Made by a program: the position numbers and the translations under genes. Positions 1 through 8,026 of a DNA stretch of 35,186 bases are shown here, one piece after another. This DNA comes from an uncultured Steroidobacter sp. Its GTDB lineage: Bacteria; Pseudomonadota; Gammaproteobacteria; Steroidobacterales; Steroidobacteraceae. The DNA is taken from contig CALMII010000014.1 in NCBI GenBank assembly GCA_937864115.1, positions 1 to 35,186 on the forward strand, given 5' to 3'. Numbering within the stretch: position 1 is the stretch's first letter; each line of letters opens with the position of its first letter. The notes beneath the pieces were generated by a model. That model searched no databases and had not been told where the DNA came from. It saw nothing but the letters and a program-made list of their open reading frames with translations.

Positions 1-246
1 CCGCGCGCCCGGCGTGCTGCCGCCTGTGCCACCGGTACCGCCACTGCCGCCCGTGCCACCCGTTCCGCCAGTGCCGCCGGTGTCACCGCCAGTACCGCCT
101 GTTCCACCAGTGCCGCCAGTATCACCACCGGTGCCACCAGAGCCGCCCGTGCCACCCGTTCCGCCAGTGCCGCCAGTATCACCACCGGTGCCACCTGTTC
201 CGCCGGTGCCGCCGGTACCACCCGTGCCGCCCGTACCACCAGTACC
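1..246 (-). repeat. 9-base coding tandem repeat (GGT GGC ACC type)
   Basis: Degenerate 9-base units encode Gly-Gly-Thr inside the lipoprotein at 1-369. Synonymous changes (GGT/GGC/GGA, ACC/ACG/ACT/ACA) are scattered among units, and three units carry an extra Asp codon. The array keeps frame throughout. Such arrays can change length by slippage or unequal recombination. Confidence 0.8.
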
Positions 247-369
247 GCTATCGCCTGCAGGAGGCGTCGGATTGGAATGATCATCGGCGCCGCTGCATCC
301 CGCCAGCTGAGCTGAGGCTAGCAACGCGAGCGTGACCGCTGCGATTCGCTTCGAAGTTCTCGTCTTCAC
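1..369 (-). CDS. Lipoprotein with Gly-Gly-Thr repeat spacer (partial, runs off the left edge)
   Basis: The frame is open from a GTG at 369 to the first base of the window. An AGGA lies about 8 bases upstream of the GTG. The first 25 residues form a lipoprotein signal: basic KTRTSKR, a hydrophobic stretch, then the lipobox L22-A23-G24-C25. After a short polar stretch the chain becomes about 75 residues of GGT units with occasional GGS and GGDT variants (24 Gly-Gly pairs), ending at the edge in STPGAR. Such runs act as flexible linkers between a lipid anchor and a folded domain, so the functional domain is probably outside the window. Its job cannot be told from what is visible. The opposite strand is also open here as a Pro-Pro-Val repeat, but it lacks a signal and is a mirror of the repeat. 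Confidence is high for the lipoprotein start and nil for function. Confidence 0.8.
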   Translation of the reverse strand, partial: MKTRTSKRIAAVTLALLASAQLAGCSGADDHSNPTPPAGDSGTGGTGGTGGTGGTGGTGGTGGDTGGTGGTGGTGGSGGTGGDTGGTGGTGGTGGDTGGTGGTGGTGGSGGTGGTGGSTPGAR

Positions 370-618
370 GTTCGTGTCCTACCAGAGTTCATGACCGCTC
401 GTTTGCGGCCGCGCAAAAGGTAAGGAGCACGCGGGGCAGCGGCATTGCCCATTTTGGATATGCACGCGGTGGCCGTCATGAAACTGTGAACGGCTGCGCA
501 ACGATCGACACGAACTGTGACGTCGCGCTCGCAATTCGCTTCATGGAGGGCCAGGAAAAATCGTGAAGGCGCGCACACACAGGGATCATCGCGGCCAACA
601 GACTACGGTGAGGCGCGC

Positions 619-903
619 ATGAGAGTCATCGTGCTGGGTAGCGGCGTGATCGGCGTGACGTCGGCATGGTATCTCGCGAAAGCCGGCCACGAAGTGCGCG
701 TCATCGACCTGCAGCCCGGCGCTGCGCCCGAAACCAGCTACGCGAATGCCGGCGAGATTTCGCCCGGCTATGCGTCGCCGTGGGCTGGGCCGGGAATGCC
801 CGTCAAGGCGATCAAGTGGCCGGTGGTCGTCGTCTCGCACGACGAACGATTCCTGCAGGGGTGTGAGCTGCGGCAGGAGCTAACGATAGGAGCGCCAGGG
901 TGA
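619..903 (+). pseudogene. dadA: dadA 5' fragment fused in frame to an apparent ABC-F ATPase tail
   Basis: ATG at 619 follows GGTGAGG with good spacing. Residues 1-67 match the start of the small subunit of D-amino acid dehydrogenase (DadA): the FAD-binding [18 protein letters not shown] motif, then [18 protein letters not shown] and KAIKW. Complete DadA is roughly 415 residues, but here the match stops abruptly. The frame continues for 27 residues as [19 protein letters not shown] and on to a stop. That tail resembles the H-loop region and C-terminus of ABC-F family ATPases (VVSHDxxFL followed by a short end). I read this as the product of a deletion joining the head of dadA to the tail of an ABC-F gene. 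The DadA part is secure; the ABC-F part is an inference from a short motif. The product cannot be a working dehydrogenase. The 249 bases upstream (370-618) hold no gene I can support and must carry the divergent promoters. Confidence 0.7.
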
Positions 904-909
904 AGGGGC

Positions 910-2223
910 TCAGCGCCGGTGCAGCGCCGCGACCACGCCGGCCAGCAGGTTCTCGAAGAACTTCGGTCGATAGCTCGCGCGGTAGTCAGGCGCAGGCGCA
1001 ATCGTGTCCGGCAGCCAGTCGAAGCGCGCGAACGTGGTGGCCGGTGTCCTCGCCGTCCCCTGCGGACCCGCGCGCTGAATCATCAGTGTGAGTTCGTTCA
1101 GATGCAGCAGAAACTCCGGCGACATCGGCTGTGGCCGGCCTTCCTGCAGGGCGCGCGTCATTTCGGCAAGCCCGACGAACTTGTCGGTCGCATAGACCTG
1201 CCGTCGCCGCAGCCAGCTCACGAAGCGGTTCTTGAGCGAGGTGCCGACGGCGCGTTCTTCCGCGCCATGCGATTTCCAGCGCCGCACCAGCGGCAGGCGT
1301 CGTCCGCCGATGCCGACCAGGCGTCCGATGGCCGGATGCGTGCGCACGGTGTACGCCTTGCGAGCGCTGAGACTGACGCGCGAGAAGCGTTCGAGCCGCA
1401 CTGGCGACTGATCGTGAAAAATGTTGTCGACCGTGATCTCGCCTTCCTCGCCGATCACGCGGAAGCGGTGATCGCGCGGCGCCACCCACGAACAGGTGAC
1501 GCGCGCGGCGACGCCATTGGCGAAGTCGAGACAGGCGACGGAAAGATCTGCAGTGTCGTTCGGCGACAGCGGCGCAGGTGTTTTCTTGTCCGCCACCAGA
1601 TGCTTCGAGAAGGCGGTAACGGATGTGACCGGCCCGAACATCGCGCACAGCCATACCAGGTGATACGCGACGTGCTCCACCGTACAGCCTTCCTGCAGTT
1701 CCTCGGCGTAAGGGAAGGGCGCGCCCGTCGGACTCTGTACCTTGTCGAGCTGCATCAGATGTGCGGGATTGTCGTCCAGCTCGGCATAGACGAGCACGGG
1801 CTTGCCGATCGCGCCGTCGCGCACGGCCTTCCATAGCGTGCAGATCGAATCGGAGTACAGGTTCGGCGGCGCGCCGGTGAACACCACGTCGCGCGACTTC
1901 GCCAGCTCGACGAGTTCGCGCGTGCGTTCCAGTTCAGTCGTCAGCGGCTTTTCCGAATACACGTGCTTGCCGGCCTCGAGCGCGCGTTTGATGACGTCGT
2001 AATGCGAATGGATGCTGGTCAGGTTGACGACGATCTCCACGCGCGCATCGGCCAGCAGCGCCTCGTAGCTCGGGTAGGCATGAAAGCCGTAGTGCTTCGA
2101 CACGACGGCCAGCCGCGCCGCATCGATGTCGAAGACGCCGCACACGTCGAGTTCCGGATAAGCCCACTTGCTGCGCATGTAGATGTCGAACACATAGCCG
2201 CAGCCGACGAACGCGATCTTCAT
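910..2223 (-). CDS. Gfo/Idh/MocA family oxidoreductase (second gene of pair)
   Basis: This 437-residue protein begins with a Rossmann NAD(P)-binding motif (AFVGCGYVF, residues 4-12). It carries the family EKPL motif at 91-94, whose lysine is catalytic in this superfamily. H184 and H188, in EHVAYHLVW, sit where the substrate-binding half usually places its key histidines. These enzymes oxidise or reduce sugars, inositols and related polyols with NAD(P). The substrate cannot be read from the sequence. The C-terminal 90 residues are longer than in minimal members. The ATG overlaps the stop of the preceding oxidoreductase by four bases (ATGA), so the two are translationally coupled and probably handle consecutive or related steps. 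The gene ends only six bases from the stop of the convergent dadA fragment. Confidence 0.9.
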   Translation of the reverse strand: MKIAFVGCGYVFDIYMRSKWAYPELDVCGVFDIDAARLAVVSKHYGFHAYPSYEALLADARVEIVVNLTSIHSHYDVIKRALEAGKHVYSEKPLTTELERTRELVELAKSRDVVFTGAPPNLYSDSICTLWKAVRDGAIGKPVLVYAELDDNPAHLMQLDKVQSPTGAPFPYAEELQEGCTVEHVAYHLVWLCAMFGPVTSVTAFSKHLVADKKTPAPLSPNDTADLSVACLDFANGVAARVTCSWVAPRDHRFRVIGEEGEITVDNIFHDQSPVRLERFSRVSLSARKAYTVRTHPAIGRLVGIGGRRLPLVRRWKSHGAEERAVGTSLKNRFVSWLRRRQVYATDKFVGLAEMTRALQEGRPQPMSPEFLLHLNELTLMIQRAGPQGTARTPATTFARFDWLPDTIAPAPDYRASYRPKFFENLLAGVVAALHRR

Positions 2224-3311
2224 GCCTGGCCGATTCCCTGCGCTGCCTGCCGATGGATGCTGTTGCGGATCGCTTCCGAGGTCGCGGCGACGGCGATGCT
2301 GTCGTCGAGCGGCATGATCCTGCTTTCGATGTCGCCGCGGCCGATGCAGGCGCGCACTTCTTCCGCTTCGTAGTGATAGCCGTTGCCGGCGTAGCGATGA
2401 TCGAGAAGCGTGCCGCGGCTGCGGCTCGACCGCCCGGTGCGTTGGGCGAGGTGATGGATCAGCCCATGCTGGCGCAGGCGCGCCTTCCAGCCGAACTGCG
2501 CTTCCTCATGGCCGCGCGGCGCCTCGCGCGAAAGATAGAGTCCGTAAGGGCGAACGATGGAGCCGCGCACGCCGAGCATGCCTTCCGTACCCAGCACGTG
2601 GAAATCATCGGGCGCCCAGGCGCGCAGGCTGACGAAGAACGAACCGATCGCGCCGCTTGCGTAACGCAGCTGGAAGGCGGCGTCTTCATCGACGCCCGAT
2701 GAGCCGATCGTCCCGGTAGCCTGCACCAGCGTCGGCGTGCCGAGCAGCCATTGCCCGAGCGAGAGCGCGTAGGCGCCGAGATGCGCGACGGCGCCGCCGC
2801 CGAGCGCGGGATTGAACATGCCGTTGGCAGCCTGCGGAATCTGCGAGGTGCCGAAATTGCCGCTGACCCAGCGCACATCGCCGATGGCGCGCTCGTCGAG
2901 CTTCTCGCGCAGGGCCTGCGCGGCTGGAAGAAATCGCGTCCACATCGCTTCCATCGCGAACACGGATCGCGTGCGGGCCGCTTCGGAAATGCGGATGGCA
3001 TCGTTCGCCGCGCAGGCCAGCGGTTTCTCGATCAGCACCGGCAGTCCCGCTTCGATGCACATCAACGCGTGCGCTGCATGTTCGGAGGGCGGCGTCGCGA
3101 TGTACACCGCGTCGACGCCGCCTTCGGTCGCTGCTTGCGCATAGCCCTGGATCGCGCGCGGAATGTTCATCGCTGCTGCGAAGCGCTGCGCCTTCTCGTG
3201 TGATCGCGAAGCGACGAAGGTCGCCTGCATGTCGCGCGCTGCGGCGAGCCCCGCGACGAATTTCGCCGAGACGGCGCCCGTGCCGAAGATGCCCCAACGA
3301 AATACTGTCAC
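2220..3311 (-). CDS. Gfo/Idh/MocA family oxidoreductase (first gene of pair)
   Basis: A 363-residue protein from a GTG start at 3311, preceded by GGTGGA. Residues 6-18 (WGIFGTGAVSAKF) form the dinucleotide-binding loop. The EKPL signature is at 95-98, followed by the typical MEAMWTRFLPA segment found in the dihydrodiol/glucose-fructose dehydrogenase-like branch of the family. It probably oxidises a sugar or polyol with NAD(P)+. It leads a two-gene operon with the paralogous oxidoreductase downstream, which it overlaps by four bases. The two proteins differ in length and sequence, so this is not a recent tandem duplication. No sugar transporter, isomerase or regulator sits next to them, leaving the pathway open. 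The promoter must lie in 3312-3653, which is shared with the divergent LPxTA protein. Confidence 0.9.
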   Translation of the reverse strand: MTVFRWGIFGTGAVSAKFVAGLAAARDMQATFVASRSHEKAQRFAAAMNIPRAIQGYAQAATEGGVDAVYIATPPSEHAAHALMCIEAGLPVLIEKPLACAANDAIRISEAARTRSVFAMEAMWTRFLPAAQALREKLDERAIGDVRWVSGNFGTSQIPQAANGMFNPALGGGAVAHLGAYALSLGQWLLGTPTLVQATGTIGSSGVDEDAAFQLRYASGAIGSFFVSLRAWAPDDFHVLGTEGMLGVRGSIVRPYGLYLSREAPRGHEEAQFGWKARLRQHGLIHHLAQRTGRSSRSRGTLLDHRYAGNGYHYEAEEVRACIGRGDIESRIMPLDDSIAVAATSEAIRNSIHRQAAQGIGQA

Positions 3312-3653
3312 TCGTCCACCGCTGATCGAATCGACATTCTGCTTCTGTCGTGGCCCTGGGCAGTCTGGCGGCAGACTTGCACGACTCGGGCCAGAACGCG
3401 GTGGGCACAGTCGCGGTTCCTTGGCGACGGATGTTTATTGCCGAATTTCCGTCGACGCGCCAAACCCCCGGTTTCTGCCGATATTCCATGCGTTTCGCGC
3501 GGCGTCTAATAAGTAGCAGGGGCATGAGCGCTGGCCCCAAGTTCGCATTTGCGCGGTGCGTCGTTGCGAACACCATAGGCTCACGCGGGGAACTGCCTCA
3601 GTTGAACGCGTCCGACTTTGCAATCAATAGATAACCAAGCAGGAGATCAGACT
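3312..3653. other. Intergenic region between divergent oxidoreductase operon and sortase substrate
   Basis: These 342 bases contain no convincing gene on either strand. They must hold promoters for both divergent units. The only signal I can point to is an extracytoplasmic-sigma-like promoter at 3589-3615. No tRNA-like fold or long inverted repeat is evident. Confidence 0.5.
3589..3615 (+). promoter_or_regulatory. Possible ECF/sigma-E type promoter for the LPxTA protein
   Basis: GGAACT at 3589-3594 is followed after 16 bases by TCCGA at 3611-3615. This spacing and sequence resemble ECF sigma promoters (GGAACT, then TCTGA-like). It would place the transcript start about 30 bases ahead of the ATG at 3654. 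The match is by eye only. Confidence 0.35.
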
Positions 3654-4253
3654 ATGCGCGGACCCAGTCTCTTACTCAGTGGCGTCGTCGCGTCGTTGCT
3701 CGCGGCATCGGCGTTCGCCCAGACGAGCGTCGACCGGTCGTTCACCACCGTCAGCAAGGATTGCCCGGGAATCCAGTGGTCGGCGGAAGCGTTGAAGGCC
3801 TATCCGAACATTGCCAAGGCGTGCCAGGCGGTCGAAGAGCGCAACGGCAAGACCTATGTGAAGTTCGCCGGCCGTGTCGAACGCAACATCAATCGCGGCG
3901 AGCAGCTCAGGATCAATTTCCGCGATGGCGACACGCTGACGCTGACGCCGCCGGCCAACACGACGCTGTACGTGAACGGCAAGGAAACGCCGGTCGCCGA
4001 TCTGCAGCGCGGTGACAGTCTGCAGTTCTACGTGCCGGAAGATCAGTTCGTCGCGCAGGTGGCACAGAACGATACGCCGCAGACCCAGTACGTCGTCGTG
4101 CCGATCGTTTATCGCGAAGTCATTCGTGAGCCCGAACAGTCAGCGGCGGTCCTGCCGCATACCGCCGGCGATCTGCCGCTGGTAGCGCTGTCCGGTCTGA
4201 TGATGCTGGGCCTGGGTGCCGGCTTCACGATCGCGAGAAAGAAGAAGCACTGA
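3654..4253 (+). CDS. Secreted protein with LPxTA sorting signal (probable sortase substrate)
   Basis: The ATG at 3654 has AGGAG eight bases upstream, which decides the start over an in-frame site at 3618. The 199-residue product begins with a Sec signal (MRGPSLLLSG through ASAFAQ, cleavage near residue 23). The mature part is about 145 residues with no family I recognise. It includes INFRDGDTLTLTPP and TTLYVNGKETPVADL, suggestive of a small beta-rich domain. The C-terminus is a classic cell-surface sorting signal: LPHTA at 167-171, a hydrophobic span LVALSGLMMLGLGAGF, then the basic tail ARKKKH. LPxTA is the motif attributed to class D sortases, and a sortase gene lies immediately convergent. 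I infer that the neighbouring sortase cleaves at Thr170 and couples the protein to an unknown nucleophile, or otherwise processes it. No second substrate is visible in the window. Confidence 0.85.
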   Translation: MRGPSLLLSGVVASLLAASAFAQTSVDRSFTTVSKDCPGIQWSAEALKAYPNIAKACQAVEERNGKTYVKFAGRVERNINRGEQLRINFRDGDTLTLTPPANTTLYVNGKETPVADLQRGDSLQFYVPEDQFVAQVAQNDTPQTQYVVVPIVYREVIREPEQSAAVLPHTAGDLPLVALSGLMMLGLGAGFTIARKKKH

Positions 4254-4286
4254 TCGTTGCGAACAACCGCGCACCTTCTCCCTGTC

Positions 4287-4302
4287 CCTCCCTGCAGGGA
4301 GG
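4287..4302. terminator. GC-rich palindrome between convergent genes, possible bidirectional terminator
   Basis: CCTCCCTGCAGGGAGG is a perfect 16-base palindrome between the stops of the LPxTA protein and the sortase. It has no T-run, so intrinsic termination is only a possibility. It may also be a remnant of the CCCTCC-type dispersed repeat seen at 27.65, 29.55 and 35.1 kb. Confidence 0.35.
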
Positions 4303-4315
4303 AGGTGTCGCCGGT

Positions 4316-5011
4316 TCAGCCGCCCGCCGTCTGCGGTTCCGCCCGGGCGTGCACGATGAAGCGCTGCGGCGCCGACCCCACGAAGTAGAACGGATAGCAG
4401 GTGACGAGCGTGATCGTCGCCGACGTCGTCGGTGCGAGCACGCTGACGTTGTCCGGGTCGACGATGTCGAGCCGGGTGACGCGGTACTCGCGCGTTGCCG
4501 TCAACGTTTCCAGCAGCAGGGTGTCGCCGACTGCGATGTCCTTGAGCGGTCGGAAGAAACCGTCGCGATGTGCGGCGATGCCGATGTTGCCCGAGGCACT
4601 GTCGATGTCGGCGGTACCTTCGATGCGGCCCGCGCCGCGATTCAGCGTGAAGTCGCTCGTACCTTCGTAGACGGGTACTTCCAGTTTGAGTTTCGGAATG
4701 CGCAGCACGCCTTCCGGAACCCCCTTGTGACTGAGCGTTTCCTTGTATTCCTGCAGCCGCCTGGCGTTCCACAGCGACGTATCCGGCGTGCTGGTCTGCA
4801 ATGTCCTGGCTTCGCCGCCTGCAGCCGGCGGGGCCGGAGTTGCAGCGGCGATCTGCTGCACGTAAGCGGCATGCTCATCGCGTGCCTGCCGCAACGCATC
4901 GATGCCATCCTCGCTCGCGTAGGCCGACCACGCGCGTACGCCCGCATAGGTCGCCAGCAACAGACCGCCGGCGGTCCAGCAGAAAATTTCCAGAACTCGT
5001 GTCACGCGCAT
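4316..5011 (-). CDS. Class D-like sortase (transpeptidase)
   Basis: The 231-residue product has an N-terminal membrane anchor (about residues 8-27), a coil-like linker, then a sortase domain from about residue 100. The catalytic residues are all visible: His148 in GIAAHRDG, Cys205 in TLVTC (201-205) and Arg217 in QRFIV. The TLVTCYPF block and overall length fit small class D type sortases found in some proteobacteria. Sortases cut surface proteins at LPxT(G/A) and transfer the acyl-enzyme to an amine. In Gram-negatives the acceptor is usually unknown. The enzyme would face the periplasm. Its gene ends 62 bases from the end of the LPHTA protein, transcribed towards it, which makes that protein the obvious client. 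The ATG at 5011 has only a weak Shine-Dalgarno sequence. The family assignment is firm, but the class is inferred from the client motif and short length. Confidence 0.9.
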   Translation of the reverse strand: MRVTRVLEIFCWTAGGLLLATYAGVRAWSAYASEDGIDALRQARDEHAAYVQQIAAATPAPPAAGGEARTLQTSTPDTSLWNARRLQEYKETLSHKGVPEGVLRIPKLKLEVPVYEGTSDFTLNRGAGRIEGTADIDSASGNIGIAAHRDGFFRPLKDIAVGDTLLLETLTATREYRVTRLDIVDPDNVSVLAPTTSATITLVTCYPFYFVGSAPQRFIVHARAEPQTAGG

Positions 5012-5155
5012 CCCGGTAGCCTACCGCAGCGTCGCTGGGTCGCATCGGTGGCTTCGGTCACTACCTATCGGCGAACGCCGATCGACGGGACGAGGTGGCA
5101 AACCGGCACAAAAGTGCGCTAGCTTCGACGCCCGCCGGCAGGGAAGAGCAATGTC

Positions 5156-6211
5156 ATGGTGCGGTGCGTTTTCAGCGACTACGACCAGTTTGCCGATGCC
5201 ATCAGCGGCCTCGATGGCCGCTACCTCCCGACCGCGCGATCCGACAAAACCTGGTGGATCGATCCCATGCGGGTCGGCCGGTTGCATCTGCAACAGCTGC
5301 AGGTCGGTGCCCCGGCGACGTTTGCCGGAGACGGCGAGGCTTTCGCGGCCCTGACCGTCGGCATTCCGTTGACGGATCCCACCGCCATCCGCATCGATGG
5401 CGAATCCTTGCGCAATGACTCCTTCATCCTGATCCGGCATGACCGGCCGTTGACCTATTCGTCGCTCGATGCGACCCGCTGGGCGGGCGTGACGGTGCCG
5501 TTGCAGTTCGGCGAGGACGTGCACTTCAGGGACGCGGCCGAGTGGAGTGCGGCGATGCTGAGCCGCACCAGCGTGACGGCCAATTCGGCCGCCCTGCGCC
5601 GGGTCAGTCTGCTGGTCGCGCTGCTGTGCTCGGGAGGCGATTCGATCAATGTCGACGATCCCGCCGCGCTCGCGGCGGCGGAAGAGGAAATTCTCATCGC
5701 GACCGGACAGCTGCTGCATGCCAGCACCTGCGTGAAGCCGTCCCGTGCCGGCCGTCCGCGCGTGACGCGCGAGCGTGTGATCGCGCGCTGTCTGGATCAT
5801 TTCCGCGAGAACACCGGACAGCTGATTCTCGTGGGCGATCTGTGCCGGGTCGCCGAAGTGTCGGAGCGCACCCTGCGCAATGTGTTCCACGAGTATTTCG
5901 GCGTGGGGCCGGTGCGGCTGTTGCGGGCGCGACAGCTGCAGGAAATCCGTACGGCGCTGATGAAGGCCGGGCCGGCGCGGACGGTGTCGGAGATTGCCGC
6001 GCGCTTCGGCGTGTGGGATTTCAGTCTGTTCTCGCGCAACTATCGCGCGCTGTACGGCGAGACGCCTTCCGACACGCTGCGCAACTGGCGGCCGCATCGC
6101 GATGCGGCGCCGGCACTGGCACTCGAAGCCGACGCGATCCGTTCCTGGATGAACTACGCCTCGCGTCGCTTCCATTCGCACGCGCCGCTGCCGGCGGCGC
6201 AAGGCGCCTGA
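5156..6211 (+). CDS. AraC-family transcriptional regulator
   Basis: A 351-residue protein whose C-terminal third (about 205-310) is an AraC DNA-binding domain. The first helix-turn-helix is around 228-248 (DLCRVAEVSERTLRNVFHEY) and the second around 277-300 (VSEIAARFGVWDFSLFSRNY), closing with the usual GETPSDTLRN. The N-terminal 200 residues resemble the effector-binding region of regulators annotated as AraC-type or ethanolamine-operon-like, but no ligand can be named. ATG 5156 is preferred because GGAAGAG sits seven bases upstream; ATG 5151 belongs to another frame that soon closes. The gene is monocistronic. Its divergent neighbour is the sortase, 144 bases away, and its convergent neighbour is the signalling operon. 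Whether it controls either is unknown. Confidence 0.88.
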   Translation: MVRCVFSDYDQFADAISGLDGRYLPTARSDKTWWIDPMRVGRLHLQQLQVGAPATFAGDGEAFAALTVGIPLTDPTAIRIDGESLRNDSFILIRHDRPLTYSSLDATRWAGVTVPLQFGEDVHFRDAAEWSAAMLSRTSVTANSAALRRVSLLVALLCSGGDSINVDDPAALAAAEEEILIATGQLLHASTCVKPSRAGRPRVTRERVIARCLDHFRENTGQLILVGDLCRVAEVSERTLRNVFHEYFGVGPVRLLRARQLQEIRTALMKAGPARTVSEIAARFGVWDFSLFSRNYRALYGETPSDTLRNWRPHRDAAPALALEADAIRSWMNYASRRFHSHAPLPAAQGA

Positions 6212-6218
6212 GCAACGC

Positions 6219-7394
6219 TCAGCAGCTCTCCGTCACGGCCGTGCCGCCGCGCGGCGGCGAACCCGCTGGATCGATCCGGTGCAGGGTGAAATGCACGGCC
6301 GTGCCGCGTCCCACTTCGCTCTCGATCCAGATGCGGGTGTCGTGTGCATCGACGATGCACTTGGTGATGTACAGGCCCAGCCCCGTACCGTGCCGTCCTT
6401 CGCGCGAGCCGGACCAGTAGGCGTCGAACACCAGCGGCAGATCCTTCGCATCGATCCCGGGTCCGGAATCAGTCACCGAAATCTGCACCTCGTCCTCGCA
6501 GCGCCGCGCCGCGATGCCGATCGTGTCGCCATGCCGGCAGAACTTGATGGCATTGCCGAGCAGATTGGCGAGCACCTGCAGGATCCTTTCGCGATCGCAG
6601 TGCACGACATCGTTCGGATTGTCGCAGTCGAGCATCAGCCGGATGCCCTTGGCCTCGGCCAGCGGCTCGTGAACCGCCGCCGCCTCGCTGGCGACCTTGC
6701 CCACCAGCTCCGGCTTGATCGACACGGCGATGTGTCCGTTGCGGATGTTGGTCATGTCCAGCAGGTCGGCGATGACGCGGCTCATCAAATCGACCGTGCT
6801 GGAGAGGCGGCTGTGGATCGCGGCCTTGACGTCCTCGCTGAGCTTCTCCGGCCGGCGGCTCAGCAGCTGCACGCCGCTCTTGATCGCCTGCAGGAAATTG
6901 CGCACGTCGTGCGAGACGACGGCCAGCACGTCCTCGCGCGCCTGCACGGCTTCGCGCAGCTGCGCTTCGCTCTGCTGCAGCTGGCGGAACTGGTCTGCGA
7001 GGCGCTTGCGCTGCTGGTCGAGACTGATGAACGTATCGGCCTTGTGGCGGACCGCATGCGTATCGAGCGGCTTGAGCAGAAAATCCACCGCGCCGGATTC
7101 ATAGCCGCGAAACACGCGCTGCGCATCGCCGGTGCCGGCCGTGACGAAAATGATGGGGATGTACTTCGAGCGTTCGGCGCCGCGCATGAGTTCGGCGAGT
7201 TCGAAGCCGTCCATCTCCGGCATCTGCACGTCTAGAAAGGCCAGCGCGAACTCGTGCTGCAGGATCAGTTCGAGCGCTTCGGTGCCGGAACGCGCGAAGA
7301 GAATCTCGGCATCCTCGCGCCGCAGCAGCGCTTCGAGAGCCTCCAGATTCTCCTCGATGTCATCGACGAGGAGGATTTTCGATCGGTCGGTCAT
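6219..7394 (-). CDS. Response-regulator/histidine-kinase fusion (REC-HisKA-HATPase)
   Basis: A 391-residue cytoplasmic protein. Residues 5-120 form a receiver domain with D10/D11, phospho-acceptor D55 (FLDVQMPEMDG), T85 and K108. A short coiled coil (125-155) leads to a HisKA domain with H162 in SHDVRNFLQ. The ATP-binding domain has the N-box N281 (NAIKF), DSGPGI at 309-314 and GTGLGL at 336-341. The receiver probably takes phosphate from the large hybrid kinase encoded upstream in the same operon and gates the attached kinase. There is no DNA-binding or output domain, so the final target lies elsewhere. The ATG overlaps the cheB-like stop by four bases (ATGA), making it the last gene of a four-gene unit. 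Confidence 0.93.
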   Translation of the reverse strand: MTDRSKILLVDDIEENLEALEALLRREDAEILFARSGTEALELILQHEFALAFLDVQMPEMDGFELAELMRGAERSKYIPIIFVTAGTGDAQRVFRGYESGAVDFLLKPLDTHAVRHKADTFISLDQQRKRLADQFRQLQQSEAQLREAVQAREDVLAVVSHDVRNFLQAIKSGVQLLSRRPEKLSEDVKAAIHSRLSSTVDLMSRVIADLLDMTNIRNGHIAVSIKPELVGKVASEAAAVHEPLAEAKGIRLMLDCDNPNDVVHCDRERILQVLANLLGNAIKFCRHGDTIGIAARRCEDEVQISVTDSGPGIDAKDLPLVFDAYWSGSREGRHGTGLGLYITKCIVDAHDTRIWIESEVGRGTAVHFTLHRIDPAGSPPRGGTAVTESC

Positions 7395-8026
7395 GACGGA
7401 CTCCGTGAGCTGACCGTCGTGGAACGTGCCAGCAGTGCCGGCAGCCGGCGCACGATGTCATCGGGCGACCCGGTGAAGGTCGGCTGGAACAGAGCGAGTG
7501 CCGCCAGTGGCATGGCCCCGGCTTCGGCAGACGCGGGCGTCTGCACGATGGTAATCGCACCGGCGGCGTGAATCTCCTGCATGGCGGCCGCGCCATCGAC
7601 GCTGGCGCCGCTCAGCAGGATGGCGATCATGGCCGCGCCGTACGTGTCGCGCGCCGATTCGAACAGCACGTCGATGGACGGTCGCGAAAAATGCACCGGC
7701 GCATCGGCCGACAGCGCAAAGGCGCGATGCGACTCGACGAGCAGGTGATAGCCGGGCGGTGCGACGTAGACGGTGCCCGGCACCAGCGGCTCCTTGTCTT
7801 CGGCCTGTTTCACCGGCAAGGCGCAATCGATTGCGAGCAGTTCGGGCAGGCCGTCGGGCGGTCGCGACGACAGATGCAGCACCACGATCACGGGCAGATC
7901 CAGCGCGGCGGGAAGGCAGCGCAGGATCGCGCGCAGCACATCGAATGCGCCGGCCGATCCGCCGATCAGCAGCGCGGCGACCGCCGGTCCGGGTGCGATG
8001 CCGTGTACCCCGAGTGCGCTGCTCAT
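7391..8026 (-). CDS. cheB: CheB-type protein-glutamate methylesterase (catalytic domain only)
   Basis: The 211-residue product contains just the CheB esterase domain. The triad is visible as S24 (GGSAGAF), H51 (VVLHLSS) and D144 (SVDGAAAM). Canonical CheB has an N-terminal receiver that activates it; here the receiver is absent and one is instead carried by the next gene. CheB removes methyl groups from, or deamidates, glutamines of chemoreceptors. No chemoreceptor lies nearby, so the substrate may be a receptor elsewhere or the CHASE3 kinase in this operon. The ATG at 8026 overlaps the cheR stop by one base (TGATG), and the gene's own stop overlaps the next start by four. A longer upstream reading in this frame is antisense-free but lacks a family match and overlaps cheR, so I reject it. 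Confidence 0.9.
   Translation of the reverse strand: MSSALGVHGIAPGPAVAALLIGGSAGAFDVLRAILRCLPAALDLPVIVVLHLSSRPPDGLPELLAIDCALPVKQAEDKEPLVPGTVYVAPPGYHLLVESHRAFALSADAPVHFSRPSIDVLFESARDTYGAAMIAILLSGASVDGAAAMQEIHAAGAITIVQTPASAEAGAMPLAALALFQPTFTGSPDDIVRRLPALLARSTTVSSRSPS

Noticed and set aside
14..280. Plus-strand Pro-Pro-Val repeat protein
   Set aside because: It is the mirror of the Gly-Gly-Thr array on the minus strand, which has a lipoprotein signal and a ribosome site; the plus-strand reading has neither.
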